Assembly: GCA_016929465.1 (NCBI GenBank)
Contig: JAFGIT010000220.1
Span: 1-5,322, forward strand
Length of the DNA stretch: 5,322 nt
Direction of reading: 5' to 3'
Source of the DNA: JAFGIT01 sp016929465 [NCBI: Candidatus Coatesbacteria bacterium]
GTDB lineage: Bacteria > B130-G9
In this document: one piece after another, positions 1-4,807 of the stretch
Position numbering within the stretch: position 1 is the stretch's first letter
Layout: every line of letters begins with the position of its first letter
The notes under the pieces: generated by a model
What the model saw: only the letters and a program-made list of their open reading frames with translations
Database searches by the model: none
What the model was told of the DNA's origin: nothing
Position numbers and translations under genes: made by a program

Positions 1-745
1 AGTCGCCCTTGGAGTAGTCATAAGCAAGCCAACCGTGCGACGGCATCCAGTCGATGATTTCCATCAGCCGCTCGCCGAAGTAACAGAAGCCCGTCCCATA
101 AGGAGCTGCAAGCCATTTAGCCCCGCCGCAGCTCAATAGGTCGATCTTCGACTCCTTGACCGATAGCGGGCATGCGCCGAGGCCCTGCATCGCATCGACC
201 GCGAAATAAAGACCACGCTCGCGGCAGAAGCCACCGATCGCCGTCAGGTCGTGCTTGAAGCCGTCATAAAACTGTACGAATGAGAGGGAGACCGCCCTCG
301 TCTTTGGCCCGACCTGTGCCTCGAGCGATTCGAGCATCAGATCGGGCGACTTGCTTTCTATATACCGAATCTTGACGCCCTTCTTCTGCAGGTTGAGCCA
401 GGGTACCAGGTTCGCCGGGAACTCGCTCCGCAGTATGAGTAGCTCGTCGCCCGGCTCGAACGGGATCGCCTGTGCGGAGAGGTTCACCCCGATAGAGGTG
501 TTAGTCGTCAGGCAGATATCATCGGGCGTCGCATCGATTAGCCTCGCGGCGAGCTCCCTCGCGGTCGCAGTCGCGGCAAACTCGTGGGCAACTATATCAA
601 CGTCGGTCCTGCCCCTAAGTCGAAGCAGTCCGTCGCCCGCCTTCAGCGCCTCATCCGGAATTATCCCCTGCGAGGCCCAGTTCAAATACCCTACGTCATT
701 TGGTAGCGTTATAGCGGCCCGTAGGCTCTCAATCGGCTTTTCCAT
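1..745 (-). CDS. Class-V aminotransferase / cysteine desulfurase-like PLP enzyme (C-terminus outside window)
   Basis: Translating the minus strand from the ATG at 745-743 gives 248 codons without a stop up to the window edge, so the C-terminal part is missing. The protein has the fold-type I, class-V landmarks in order: a phosphate-binding loop TNTSIGVN (about residues 81-88), the cofactor-ring segment DAMQG with Asp184 and Gln187, and the Schiff-base lysine Lys210 in SCGGAKWLAAPYGTGF. The family includes cysteine desulfurases, selenocysteine lyases, isopenicillin-N-epimerase-like proteins and kynureninases. The substrate cannot be told from this part, and no SufS/IscS active-site cysteine loop is visible because that region lies past the edge. 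It is presumably cytosolic. The start is supported by AGGA at 756-753, 7 nt before the ATG. It diverges from the 2H-family gene to the right. Family assignment is firm; function is open. Confidence 0.9.
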   Translation of the reverse strand, partial: MEKPIESLRAAITLPNDVGYLNWASQGIIPDEALKAGDGLLRLRGRTDVDIVAHEFAATATARELAARLIDATPDDICLTTNTSIGVNLSAQAIPFEPGDELLILRSEFPANLVPWLNLQKKGVKIRYIESKSPDLMLESLEAQVGPKTRAVSLSFVQFYDGFKHDLTAIGGFCRERGLYFAVDAMQGLGACPLSVKESKIDLLSCGGAKWLAAPYGTGFCYFGERLMEIIDWMPSHGWLAYDYSKGD

Positions 746-790
746 ATCGTATTCCTATCAATGAGTTGGATGCTGAAAATACCGAAAATG

Positions 791-819
791 AGAGTATTGT
801 CGCCGCTGGCCCATGTCAA
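791..819 (-). promoter_or_regulatory. Candidate sigma70 promoter for the aminotransferase gene
   Basis: On the minus strand a perfect -35 TTGACA (819-814) is followed after 17 nt by TACTCT (796-791), which matches the -10 consensus at three of six positions. The -10 ends 45 nt before the ATG at 745. The -35 and spacing are good and the -10 is poor. Confidence 0.4.
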
Positions 820-888
820 TTGGGCTTATGGAGTGCGGGGCGCTCGCACCGCTTTGGTTCGCGATGACCCGGCATCGCGTCAATTGTG

Positions 889-909
889 GATTTCAGATTT
901 CGGATTTGC
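889..909. repeat. Heptamer tandem array, three units of GATTTNN
   Basis: The heptads GATTTCA, GATTTCG and GATTTGC follow each other without a gap. The array is intergenic and lies 18 bp before a second array of the same period. It resembles the short tandemly repeated repetitive sequences known from some bacterial intergenic regions. No function is implied by the sequence. Confidence 0.6.
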
Positions 910-926
910 AGGCACCAGACACCCAA

Positions 927-954
927 CCTTGAACTTTGAACCTTGAACTTTGAA
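927..954. repeat. Heptamer tandem array, four units of C(C/T)TTGAA
   Basis: Four consecutive heptads alternate CCTTGAA and CTTTGAA, so the array is also a perfect 14-bp unit repeated twice. It sits in the divergent spacer between the aminotransferase and the 2H-family gene. Reading frames that run through it (an ATG at 950, for instance) encode repeat-derived sequence and are not credible N-termini. Confidence 0.75.
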
Positions 955-987
955 CCGTACCGCCCGTCCAGGGGCGAAACCTTGTGC

Positions 988-1017
988 TTGCCCACTATGT
1001 CTGCCTTCTGGCATAAT
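988..1017 (+). promoter_or_regulatory. Candidate sigma70 promoter for the 2H/DUF4177 pair
   Basis: TTGCCC (988-993) and CATAAT (1012-1017) are separated by 18 nt. The -10 matches the consensus at five of six positions and the -35 at three. It lies 34 nt upstream of the chosen ATG at 1052. This also argues against the longer reading frame that would start at 950, because that start lies upstream of this promoter. Confidence 0.35.
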
Positions 1018-1051
1018 TCCAGCTGCAATCTCACTAATCAGAGGCGATGGC

Positions 1052-1576
1052 ATGGACGAGACGAGCTTGAGGGCAATCGTCATCTATCCCCGTTTGGCGA
1101 ACATCGGGGAGATCGAGCGAATACGCAAGCGATATGACCCTTTGTTTGGGCAGATCAGGCCGCATATTACGCTGGTCTTTCCGTTCAGGAGGGAGATATC
1201 GAAAGGGGAGCTCAGGTCACGCGTCGAGGGCAGTCTCGAGGGATGTAGGCCGTTTCGCCTGGTGCTTCGGGGCATCACAGGCCATGAGGGAGAATACCTC
1301 TTCCTGAACGTCATACAGGGCAACGACGCGATCATCGACATTCATCGCAGGCTTTATTCAGGAGCTCTCGCGACCCATTGTGACCGCTCCTACGCCTTCT
1401 TACCGCACATCACCGTCGGGCGATGTGCCATTCGGGAAGAGCTCATTCGAGCGCTCGGATCATTGCAGGGATTTGATGCCTTGTTCGAGACCACGGTCGA
1501 TACGGTCTCGATTGTCCGCCTTGACGATAGTAATCTTGCCGTGATAGAGAATAGAGTGATAATGGGAGATATTTGA
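1052..1576 (+). CDS. 2'-5' RNA ligase / 2H phosphoesterase superfamily protein
   Basis: This 174-residue protein carries the two His-x-Thr motifs that define the 2H superfamily: HITLVFPF at residues 38-45 and HITVGR at 119-124. The motif spacing and total length fit a single two-lobed 2H domain. Members act on 2',5' or cyclic phosphodiester ends of RNA or nucleotides (RNA ligase/cyclic phosphodiesterase, ThpR type), but many bacterial members have unknown substrates. It is presumably cytosolic, with no signal peptide or membrane segment. The ATG at 1052 is preferred to the in-frame ATG at 950: GAGG at 1041-1044 sits 7 nt before it, homology-like sequence starts just after it, and the longer form would begin inside a tandem repeat. 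The DUF4177 gene follows after 39 nt on the same strand, probably in one transcript. Family call is strong; substrate unknown. Confidence 0.88.
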   Translation: MDETSLRAIVIYPRLANIGEIERIRKRYDPLFGQIRPHITLVFPFRREISKGELRSRVEGSLEGCRPFRLVLRGITGHEGEYLFLNVIQGNDAIIDIHRRLYSGALATHCDRSYAFLPHITVGRCAIREELIRALGSLQGFDALFETTVDTVSIVRLDDSNLAVIENRVIMGDI

Positions 1577-1615
1577 CGCAAAATCAAACAGGGGAGAGCA
1601 TTCGGGGAGATTGCC

Positions 1616-1813
1616 ATGAAGTGGGAGTATAAGACGATTCAAATGGGTGCAGGGGGATTAATTGGTGGGAGGATCAGCACGGACAAGCTGGAGGCTCTGA
1701 TGAACTCTCTCGGCTCCGAGGGCTGGGAGCTTGTCACATCTTTCGCCACATCCTTCGGCGCGGGCATGACGAGGGATGCGGTTTTGATCTTCAAGCGGAA
1801 GATAGACGGATAG
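1616..1813 (+). CDS. DUF4177 domain small protein
   Basis: The 65-residue protein has the whole compact DUF4177 pattern: an opening MKWEYKTIQ strand, a helix around LEALMNSLG, the signature SEGWELV (about residues 34-40) and a closing strand ending in FKRK. Such proteins are short, cytosolic and of unknown function. They often stand alone or as small partners near unrelated genes. GGGGAGA at 1604-1610 lies 5 nt before the ATG, which supports this start. It follows the 2H-family gene by 39 nt on the same strand, suggesting co-transcription. Downstream it faces the convergent phosphoesterase gene across two palindromic repeats that may stop transcription. The family is clear; no function can be assigned. 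Confidence 0.87.
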   Translation: MKWEYKTIQMGAGGLIGGRISTDKLEALMNSLGSEGWELVTSFATSFGAGMTRDAVLIFKRKIDG

Positions 1814-1842
1814 GCGCCCCATCCTCAGCTGGCGAGTCGGTT

Positions 1843-1868
1843 TCGTAGGGGCGGTTCACGAACCGCCC
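1843..1868 (+). repeat. REP-like palindromic repeat, copy A
   Basis: A 26-bp element contains a 20-bp palindrome at 1849-1868 (GGGCGGTTC, AC, GAACCGCCC) preceded by TCGTAG. An inverted copy lies at 1923-1948. As RNA it would form a GC-rich hairpin 35 nt after the DUF4177 stop and could act in 3'-end formation or transcript protection. No U-tract follows. Confidence 0.7.
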
Positions 1869-1922
1869 TTGAGCGCATCAGCGCCGAATATGAGGTGATC
1901 TGAAATTCGGATTCATGAGACT

Positions 1923-1948
1923 GGGCGATTCGTGAATCGCCCCTACGA
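1923..1948 (-). repeat. REP-like palindromic repeat, copy B (inverted)
   Basis: Read on the minus strand, this 26-bp element matches copy A at 24 of 26 positions. The two differences (G to A in one arm, C to T in the other) fall at paired positions, so the palindrome GGGCGATTC, GT, GAATCGCCC at 1923-1942 stays perfect. Copies A and B are in opposite orientation with 54 bp between them, like the paired arrangement of BIME elements. A half copy, CGAACCGCCC, lies at 1978-1987. Confidence 0.7.
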
Positions 1949-2011
1949 TGGTATTATGACTTATTTGATGGCCTCCGCGAACCGCCCAGCATCGCACCTT
2001 ACGTATCTGCC

Positions 2012-2644
2012 CTACGACATCCCCTTCTTCGCGCATTCCGGGGGCTCTTTGTCTGCGTCCTCGCAGGCGATCTGATCGAGCGTCCGGCCCGTCGTTGCGG
2101 AGTTCGGCTCATCGACGAGGATATCGCCGCCCGAGACCGCGAACTCGTCCTTTTTCTTCCAGAGCAGCCACTGGGGCTTCGCGCCTCCCCTGTTGGTTCG
2201 GACCATGACGAACGCGCCCTTGAGCTTATTCCCTTCGAGCGAAAACTCCAGGTGGCCCTTCTCGTAGCACTCCGCCATCGACTGCGGCTCATCGCCGTCC
2301 GCCTTCATGTTGCGATACGTCCCGGTATCCCAGACCATGACCGTCCCGCCCCCGTATTCCCCCTTCGGGATCACGCCCTCAAATCCGGCGTAGTCGAGGG
2401 GGTGGTCCTCCGTCGGGACCGCGAGCCGCTTCACCTTCGGGTCGATCGATGGGCCTTTGGGGACCGCCCACGATTTCAGCACGTCATCGACCTGAAGCCG
2501 CAGGTCGTAGTGCAGGTGGCTCGCATCGTGCTTCTGCACGACAAAAATCGGCTCCCCGCCGCCCGCCTCGCCCCCGAAAGGTTCCGGCGTCTTGCCTGGG
2601 TCCCGCTTTGCTCGGTATTGCTCAAGATTGTCTTTGTCACTCAT
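2012..2644 (-). CDS. Stand-alone LigD-type DNA 3'-phosphoesterase (PE domain)
   Basis: This 210-residue protein is essentially one LigD 3'-phosphoesterase domain. In the family this Mn-dependent enzyme trims 3'-ribonucleotides and removes 3'-phosphates from DNA ends during NHEJ-type repair. The core is QKHDASHLHYDLRLQ (37-51), TEDHPLDYAGFEGVIPKGEYGGG within 78-100, and WDTGTY (105-110). The residues I recall as essential in Pseudomonas aeruginosa LigD-PE all have counterparts: R14, D15 and E21 near the N-terminus, then Q37, H39, H45, D47, R49, R73, E79, H81 and Y85 at a constant offset of three. The protein ends in a short tail, with no polymerase or ligase domain and no such gene in view. 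An AGGAG at 2656-2652 lies 7 nt before the ATG at 2644 and 4 nt before an adjacent ATG at 2647, so the second Met is preferred. It is convergent with DUF4177 and divergent from the antitoxin gene. Confidence 0.93.
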   Translation of the reverse strand: MSDKDNLEQYRAKRDPGKTPEPFGGEAGGGEPIFVVQKHDASHLHYDLRLQVDDVLKSWAVPKGPSIDPKVKRLAVPTEDHPLDYAGFEGVIPKGEYGGGTVMVWDTGTYRNMKADGDEPQSMAECYEKGHLEFSLEGNKLKGAFVMVRTNRGGAKPQWLLWKKKDEFAVSGGDILVDEPNSATTGRTLDQIACEDADKEPPECAKKGMS

Positions 2645-2710
2645 CATTTAGCTCCTGAATTAAGGCAGTTTGGTCTCAAACCCATGCTGAATATCAGCGC
2701 AGGAACACGA

Positions 2711-2770
2711 TAGCATCATAGGACGCGAGAGGACCTGAAGCAATTGTAGAATAGCTCGAATAGCATTATA
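2711..2770 (+). promoter_or_regulatory. Candidate operator region of the Doc module (repeated 10-mer and 7-mer)
   Basis: TAGCATCATA (2711-2720) and TAGCATTATA (2761-2770) match at nine of ten positions. Each overlaps the candidate -10 of one of the two divergent promoters. Between them GAATAGC occurs twice (2749-2755 and 2758-2764) at a 9-bp period. Toxin-antitoxin modules commonly autoregulate through repeated operators at the promoter, so these are plausible antitoxin sites. The motifs are short and could be chance. Confidence 0.3.
2715..2743 (-). promoter_or_regulatory. Candidate sigma70 promoter for the phosphoesterase gene
   Basis: Minus-strand TTGCTT (2743-2738) and TATGAT (2720-2715) are separated by 17 nt. 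The -10 matches the consensus at five of six positions. It ends 70 nt before the ATG at 2644. Its -35 directly abuts the candidate -35 of the rightward antitoxin promoter. Confidence 0.4.
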
Positions 2771-2772
2771 TT
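2744..2772 (+). promoter_or_regulatory. Candidate promoter for the antitoxin-doc module
   Basis: TTGTAG (2744-2749) and TATATT (2767-2772) are separated by 17 nt. The -10 ends only 16 nt before the GTG start at 2789, which would give a very short leader and fits the lack of a good ribosome binding site there. The -35 is poor. Confidence 0.3.
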
Positions 2773-2788
2773 GGGAACATGATGAGAT

Positions 2789-3019
2789 GTGAATCTGGAA
2801 ATCGATGAGGCGGAGGGAGCATATTTGAGGATATCGATTGACCTCTCAGAGGAGGAAGCCAAGGCCCTTTCGGAAGTTGCCTTGAGTCTTGGCATCAGTC
2901 CGGAAGAGTTGGTTCGTTCCACCGTAACAGATGTCTTCGGCCATCCCCGGATGAGTTTCGAAGACGCAAAGCAATATGTGATTAAGAAGAACGAAGAGCT
3001 CTTCCGGCGCCTGGCATAA
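2789..3019 (+). CDS. Antitoxin-like protein paired with Doc
   Basis: The 76-residue protein overlaps the toxin gene by 1 nt (TAATG), the usual antitoxin-toxin arrangement. Residues 11-25 read as a strand (AYLRISIDL) followed by a charged helix, then LSEVALSLGISPEELVRSTV (about 27-46). This strand-helix-helix pattern fits a small dimeric ribbon-helix-helix DNA-binding fold, though I cannot prove it. The C-terminal part (FEDAKQYVIKKNEELFRRLA, 57-76) resembles the toxin-binding tail of antitoxins found upstream of Doc/Fic genes. It would neutralise Doc and repress its own promoter. The start is GTG at 2789: an in-frame TGA lies just upstream at 2783-2785, and the first ATG in frame is far inside the protein. 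The ribosome binding site is weak. The antitoxin role rests mainly on context. Confidence 0.78.
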   Translation: MNLEIDEAEGAYLRISIDLSEEEAKALSEVALSLGISPEELVRSTVTDVFGHPRMSFEDAKQYVIKKNEELFRRLA

Positions 3020-3418
3020 TGCGGCTCCTGACGGTTCACCAAGTGCTGGAACTCCACAGGGAGATACGCGAGACATGGGGAGGGAAGGAGGGCGTCCGCA
3101 GCATAGCAGCACTTGAATCTGCCCTCGCACAGCCCCAAATGACGTTTGAGGGACAAGACCTGTATCCGACTTTGGCGGAAAAGGCGGCGGCAATCTGTTT
3201 CTCCATAGTCCGAAACCATCCGTTCATAGATGGAAACAAGCGCATGGGATATGCCGTCATAGAGATAGTCCTCCTTATGGACGGCATGAGATCAGTGCCC
3301 AGTGGATGATGCGGAGCGAATGACATTAATCCTGGCGTACGGCGACCTCAGCCGTGAAGAGCTCGTTCGATGGGTTGAGAGTCATCTCAGCAGGCTCAAG
3401 TCGGGCGGTCCCGTCTGA
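3019..3418 (+). pseudogene. doc: Doc/Fic-family toxin with two frameshifts near the C-terminus
   Basis: The first 89 codons encode a Doc-type Fic protein with the catalytic motif HPFIDGNKR at residues 67-75 (His67). It has GNK where AMPylating Fic proteins have GNG, as in Doc, which phosphorylates elongation factor EF-Tu. The frame then runs through seven unrelated residues to a TGA at 3307-3309 (96 aa in all). The missing C-terminus is still present: HEISA is encoded in a second frame at 3286-3299, and VDDAE then ERMTLILAYGDLSREEL and the rest in a third frame from 3302 to the TGA at 3416-3418. Restoring one base near 3285 and one near 3300 gives a continuous protein of about 133 residues, the usual Doc length. 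The gene is therefore recently broken or carries sequencing errors. It overlaps the antitoxin stop by 1 nt and depends on translational coupling. Confidence 0.85.
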
Positions 3419-3630
3419 TAAGTGGTGTCTGCTTCAAAGATCACCGGCAAATGTCCCAGCGCGAGTACTTAGTCTAGCGTGCTCGGTTCTTTGCCATGAT
3501 ATACCATAATTGGCAGGGATTCGGGGGCTCTTGGGCTTGAGTTTCCTCCAGCGCTTCAGGACTGTCATCGATTACCGAGAAGGCTTCTTTGAGGTTTCTT
3601 AATTCGGGGGCCGAGGGACTTCTCGGCTAA
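3419..3630. other. Gene-poor spacer between the convergent TA modules
   Basis: No credible gene was found in these 212 bases. On the minus strand a stop-to-stop stretch reads LRNLKEAFSVIDDSPEALEE and then an unrelated tail, ending in a TAG near 3476. It looks protein-like but has no plausible early start codon or ribosome site. An overlapping 44-codon frame from an ATG at 3568 to a TGA at 3434 also lacks a ribosome site and is not recognisable. The stretch may hold the relic of another small gene. Confidence 0.4.
3610..3627 (-). terminator. Hairpin downstream of the HEPN-MNT-DUF2283 operon
   Basis: GCCGAG, six loop bases, then CTCGGC form a perfect 6-bp GC-rich stem starting 3 nt after the DUF2283 stop. 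No U-run follows on the minus strand (the next bases are C-rich), so it is at best an imperfect intrinsic terminator or a 3'-end stabiliser. Confidence 0.35.
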
Positions 3631-3831
3631 TCAACTCGTCTCAAACGTTAGTTGCTGGAGATTCAGCGGACGGCTTCTCTTGGAGAGATGAAGGATCTCC
3701 ACCCCGACGATCTCGTTTTTGTCGTTGAAATCGATGACGAGCCCCGGTGAGACTTCCTCTGATTCTGCGACGGGCGAATCATCAACCACCAAATAAAGGG
3801 CATCTGCTTCCCGGTCGACTCTCAATCTCAT
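3631..3831 (-). CDS. DUF2283 family small protein (possible antitoxin)
   Basis: The 66-residue protein is a full DUF2283 domain: READALYLVV (7-16), the acidic DSPVAESEEVSPGLVIDF (18-35) and NEIVGVEILHLSKRS (39-53). Many DUF2283 proteins are encoded next to DUF4258-type small toxins and are thought to be antitoxins; here no such partner is seen. The start chosen is the ATG at 3831, because GGAG at 3840-3837 lies 5 nt before it and the domain begins at once. A GTG at 3855 that overlaps the MNT stop (GTGA) would add eight residues outside the domain. It is the third gene of the minus-strand operon, 20 nt after the MNT gene, so it is likely co-transcribed with HEPN-MNT. Family firm, role inferred. 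Confidence 0.85.
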   Translation of the reverse strand: MRLRVDREADALYLVVDDSPVAESEEVSPGLVIDFNDKNEIVGVEILHLSKRSRPLNLQQLTFETS

Positions 3832-3851
3832 ACTGACTCCGCAATGGTCAC

Positions 3852-4172
3852 TCACGCAGCGATTTCAATGCCCTCCTGGCGGGCGATCGCGATGATGGGG
3901 CGGCCGGTGTCGGTCTCCCACTCCTTCTCGCCGCAGGGGATCGGTTCGATGCGGCTGTCCGTCGCGGTTGCACGCCAGAGCTGCTCCACCAGCGTGATGT
4001 CATGTTGGTGGTCGAATTCGGGCGCAATAATAACCAGATCGATGTCGCTCCACTCGTTTGGGTCGCCATTGGCATAGGAGCCGAAAAGGACGGCACGCAA
4101 CGGGTGAATACCGTAGTCAGGAAGCGCTGCCAGATACCGGCGGACAATCGCTATAATTTCGCTGCTAGCCAT
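3852..4172 (-). CDS. MNT-type minimal nucleotidyltransferase (antitoxin of HEPN pair)
   Basis: This 106-residue protein is a minimal nucleotidyltransferase of the polymerase-beta fold. The signature GS-x10-DxD is complete: Gly31-Ser32 in FGSYANGDPNEW and Asp43 and Asp45 in SDIDL. A later acidic residue, possibly Glu76 in RIEPIP, could be the third metal ligand. In HEPN-MNT modules the MNT protein is the antitoxin, and in the characterised MntA-HepT pair it inactivates the HEPN RNase by transferring AMP to it. Because the catalytic residues are intact, enzymatic antitoxin action is possible here. Its ATG lies inside the end of the upstream HEPN gene, a 22-nt overlap that indicates translational coupling, and DUF2283 follows after 20 nt. 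It has no signal peptide or membrane segment. Family call is firm; activity is inferred. Confidence 0.92.
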   Translation of the reverse strand: MASSEIIAIVRRYLAALPDYGIHPLRAVLFGSYANGDPNEWSDIDLVIIAPEFDHQHDITLVEQLWRATATDSRIEPIPCGEKEWETDTGRPIIAIARQEGIEIAA

Positions 4173-4528
4173 TCCGTCATCTCTTTCATCTGCGCGAGTC
4201 TGTCCATGGCAGCTCCGTCATCTATTTGGGCCTTGCCCTGATCCGGATAGCGGCCGGCCAACTGATACAAATTGAAGCGCCGAAGCAAATCCAGCCTTTC
4301 GGCATCCAGCGGCAATTCTGCGACCTCAGCCAGGCGGACCAGATTGTGGATGTAGGGCGGTACTTCGCCAGTGGTGCGAACCACGTGTGCTTTCAGGATT
4401 TTCTCGATCGCAAGATGTGCGAAGAACAAGCCGTGGCGGAAGCATCCCTTATTGATAAGGATTTCAGCCGCAGCAATGTCCTCCTTGCTGCCATTCCGCC
4501 AATATTTTATCTGCCTCTCTAAATCCAT
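4151..4528 (-). CDS. HEPN domain protein (putative toxin RNase of HEPN-MNT pair)
   Basis: The 125-residue all-helical protein matches the PF05168-type HEPN family: WRNGSKEDIAAAEIL (10-24), GLFFAHLAIEKILKAHVV (33-50), YIHNLVRLAEVA (59-70) and NLYQLAGRYPD (86-96). HEPN proteins in such pairs are usually ribonucleases. The RX4HXY motif of the HepT type is not seen. The only Arg-x(4-6)-His is R31 to H38 in the second helix, and the conserved N-Y-RYPD block lies later, so catalytic residues are uncertain. It is the first gene of the minus-strand operon, overlapping MNT by 22 nt. The ATG at 4528 is the natural start of the domain, though no strong ribosome site precedes it. The family is secure; toxic activity is inferred from the pairing. 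Confidence 0.9.
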   Translation of the reverse strand: MDLERQIKYWRNGSKEDIAAAEILINKGCFRHGLFFAHLAIEKILKAHVVRTTGEVPPYIHNLVRLAEVAELPLDAERLDLLRRFNLYQLAGRYPDQGKAQIDDGAAMDRLAQMKEMTEWLAAKL

Positions 4529-4589
4529 CTGTCAGGCCAGTCCTGCGATTGAAATGTCCCATTTTTCAAAACCATTGCTCTATGAGCCG

Positions 4590-4618
4590 AGGATACATAC
4601 ACGAGTATTGCCATGCAA
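4590..4618 (-). promoter_or_regulatory. Weak candidate promoter for the HEPN-MNT-DUF2283 operon
   Basis: Minus-strand TTGCAT (4618-4613) and TATCCT (4595-4590) are separated by 17 nt, about 60 nt before the HEPN ATG. Only the spacing and partial hexamer matches (three and four of six) support it. Confidence 0.2.
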
Positions 4619-4715
4619 GCGGCTTCCAATGGATAAGTAGTGGTCGTGGATTCCCACCATCAATCCAATACCATCATGGAACCAAGAAAATCAGTCAAAA
4701 AATAGGCATTAGAGC

Positions 4716-4745
4716 TTGACATTCGCATCATTATATTGTTATGCT
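4716..4745 (+). promoter_or_regulatory. Sigma70-type promoter for the beta-helix gene
   Basis: A perfect -35 TTGACA (4716-4721) is followed after 18 nt by TATGCT (4740-4745), preceded by TG one base upstream (4737-4738) as in extended -10 promoters. It leaves a 5' leader of roughly 55 nt before the ATG at 4808. AT-rich TATATAGTGTATA lies just downstream around 4761-4773. The rest of the 4529-4807 spacer shows no gene. Confidence 0.55.
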
Positions 4746-4807
4746 GCGACTTGGTCATTCTATATAGTGTATATTTTCCGGGCGTTTTCTGATGGGGAGG
4801 AATAGCT

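Noticed and set aside
351-764. 137-codon plus-strand frame
   Set aside because: It is antisense to the well-supported class-V aminotransferase on the minus strand and has low-complexity Ser/Ala-rich content with no domain.
889-954. Possible CRISPR-like array
   Set aside because: The units are 7 bp and directly adjacent with no unique spacers, so these are simple tandem repeats.
950-1051. Longer N-terminus for the 2H-family protein
   Set aside because: It would begin inside a tandem repeat and upstream of the likely promoter, while the ATG at 1052 has GAGG 7 nt upstream and begins right at the domain.
761-1083. Several short frames on both strands across the divergent spacer
   Set aside because: They run through heptamer repeats and candidate promoters, lack ribosome sites and contradict each other; none looks like a protein family.
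2668-2698. Two small hairpins (GTTTG..CAAAC and GCTGA..TCAGC) in the phosphoesterase leader
   Set aside because: Stems of five pairs are expected by chance at this length, and no riboswitch-like core or terminator U-run goes with them.
2252-2713. 153-codon plus-strand frame
   Set aside because: It is antisense to the 3'-phosphoesterase, which has an unmistakable full motif set in the other strand.
2716-3326. Minus-strand frames of 167, 115 and 96 codons
   Set aside because: They are antisense to the antitoxin and doc genes, whose overlap and HPFIDGNKR motif establish the plus strand as coding.
3832-3855. GTG start for DUF2283 overlapping the MNT stop
   Set aside because: The GTGA overlap is attractive, but the ATG at 3831 has a well-placed GGAG and starts exactly at the conserved domain.
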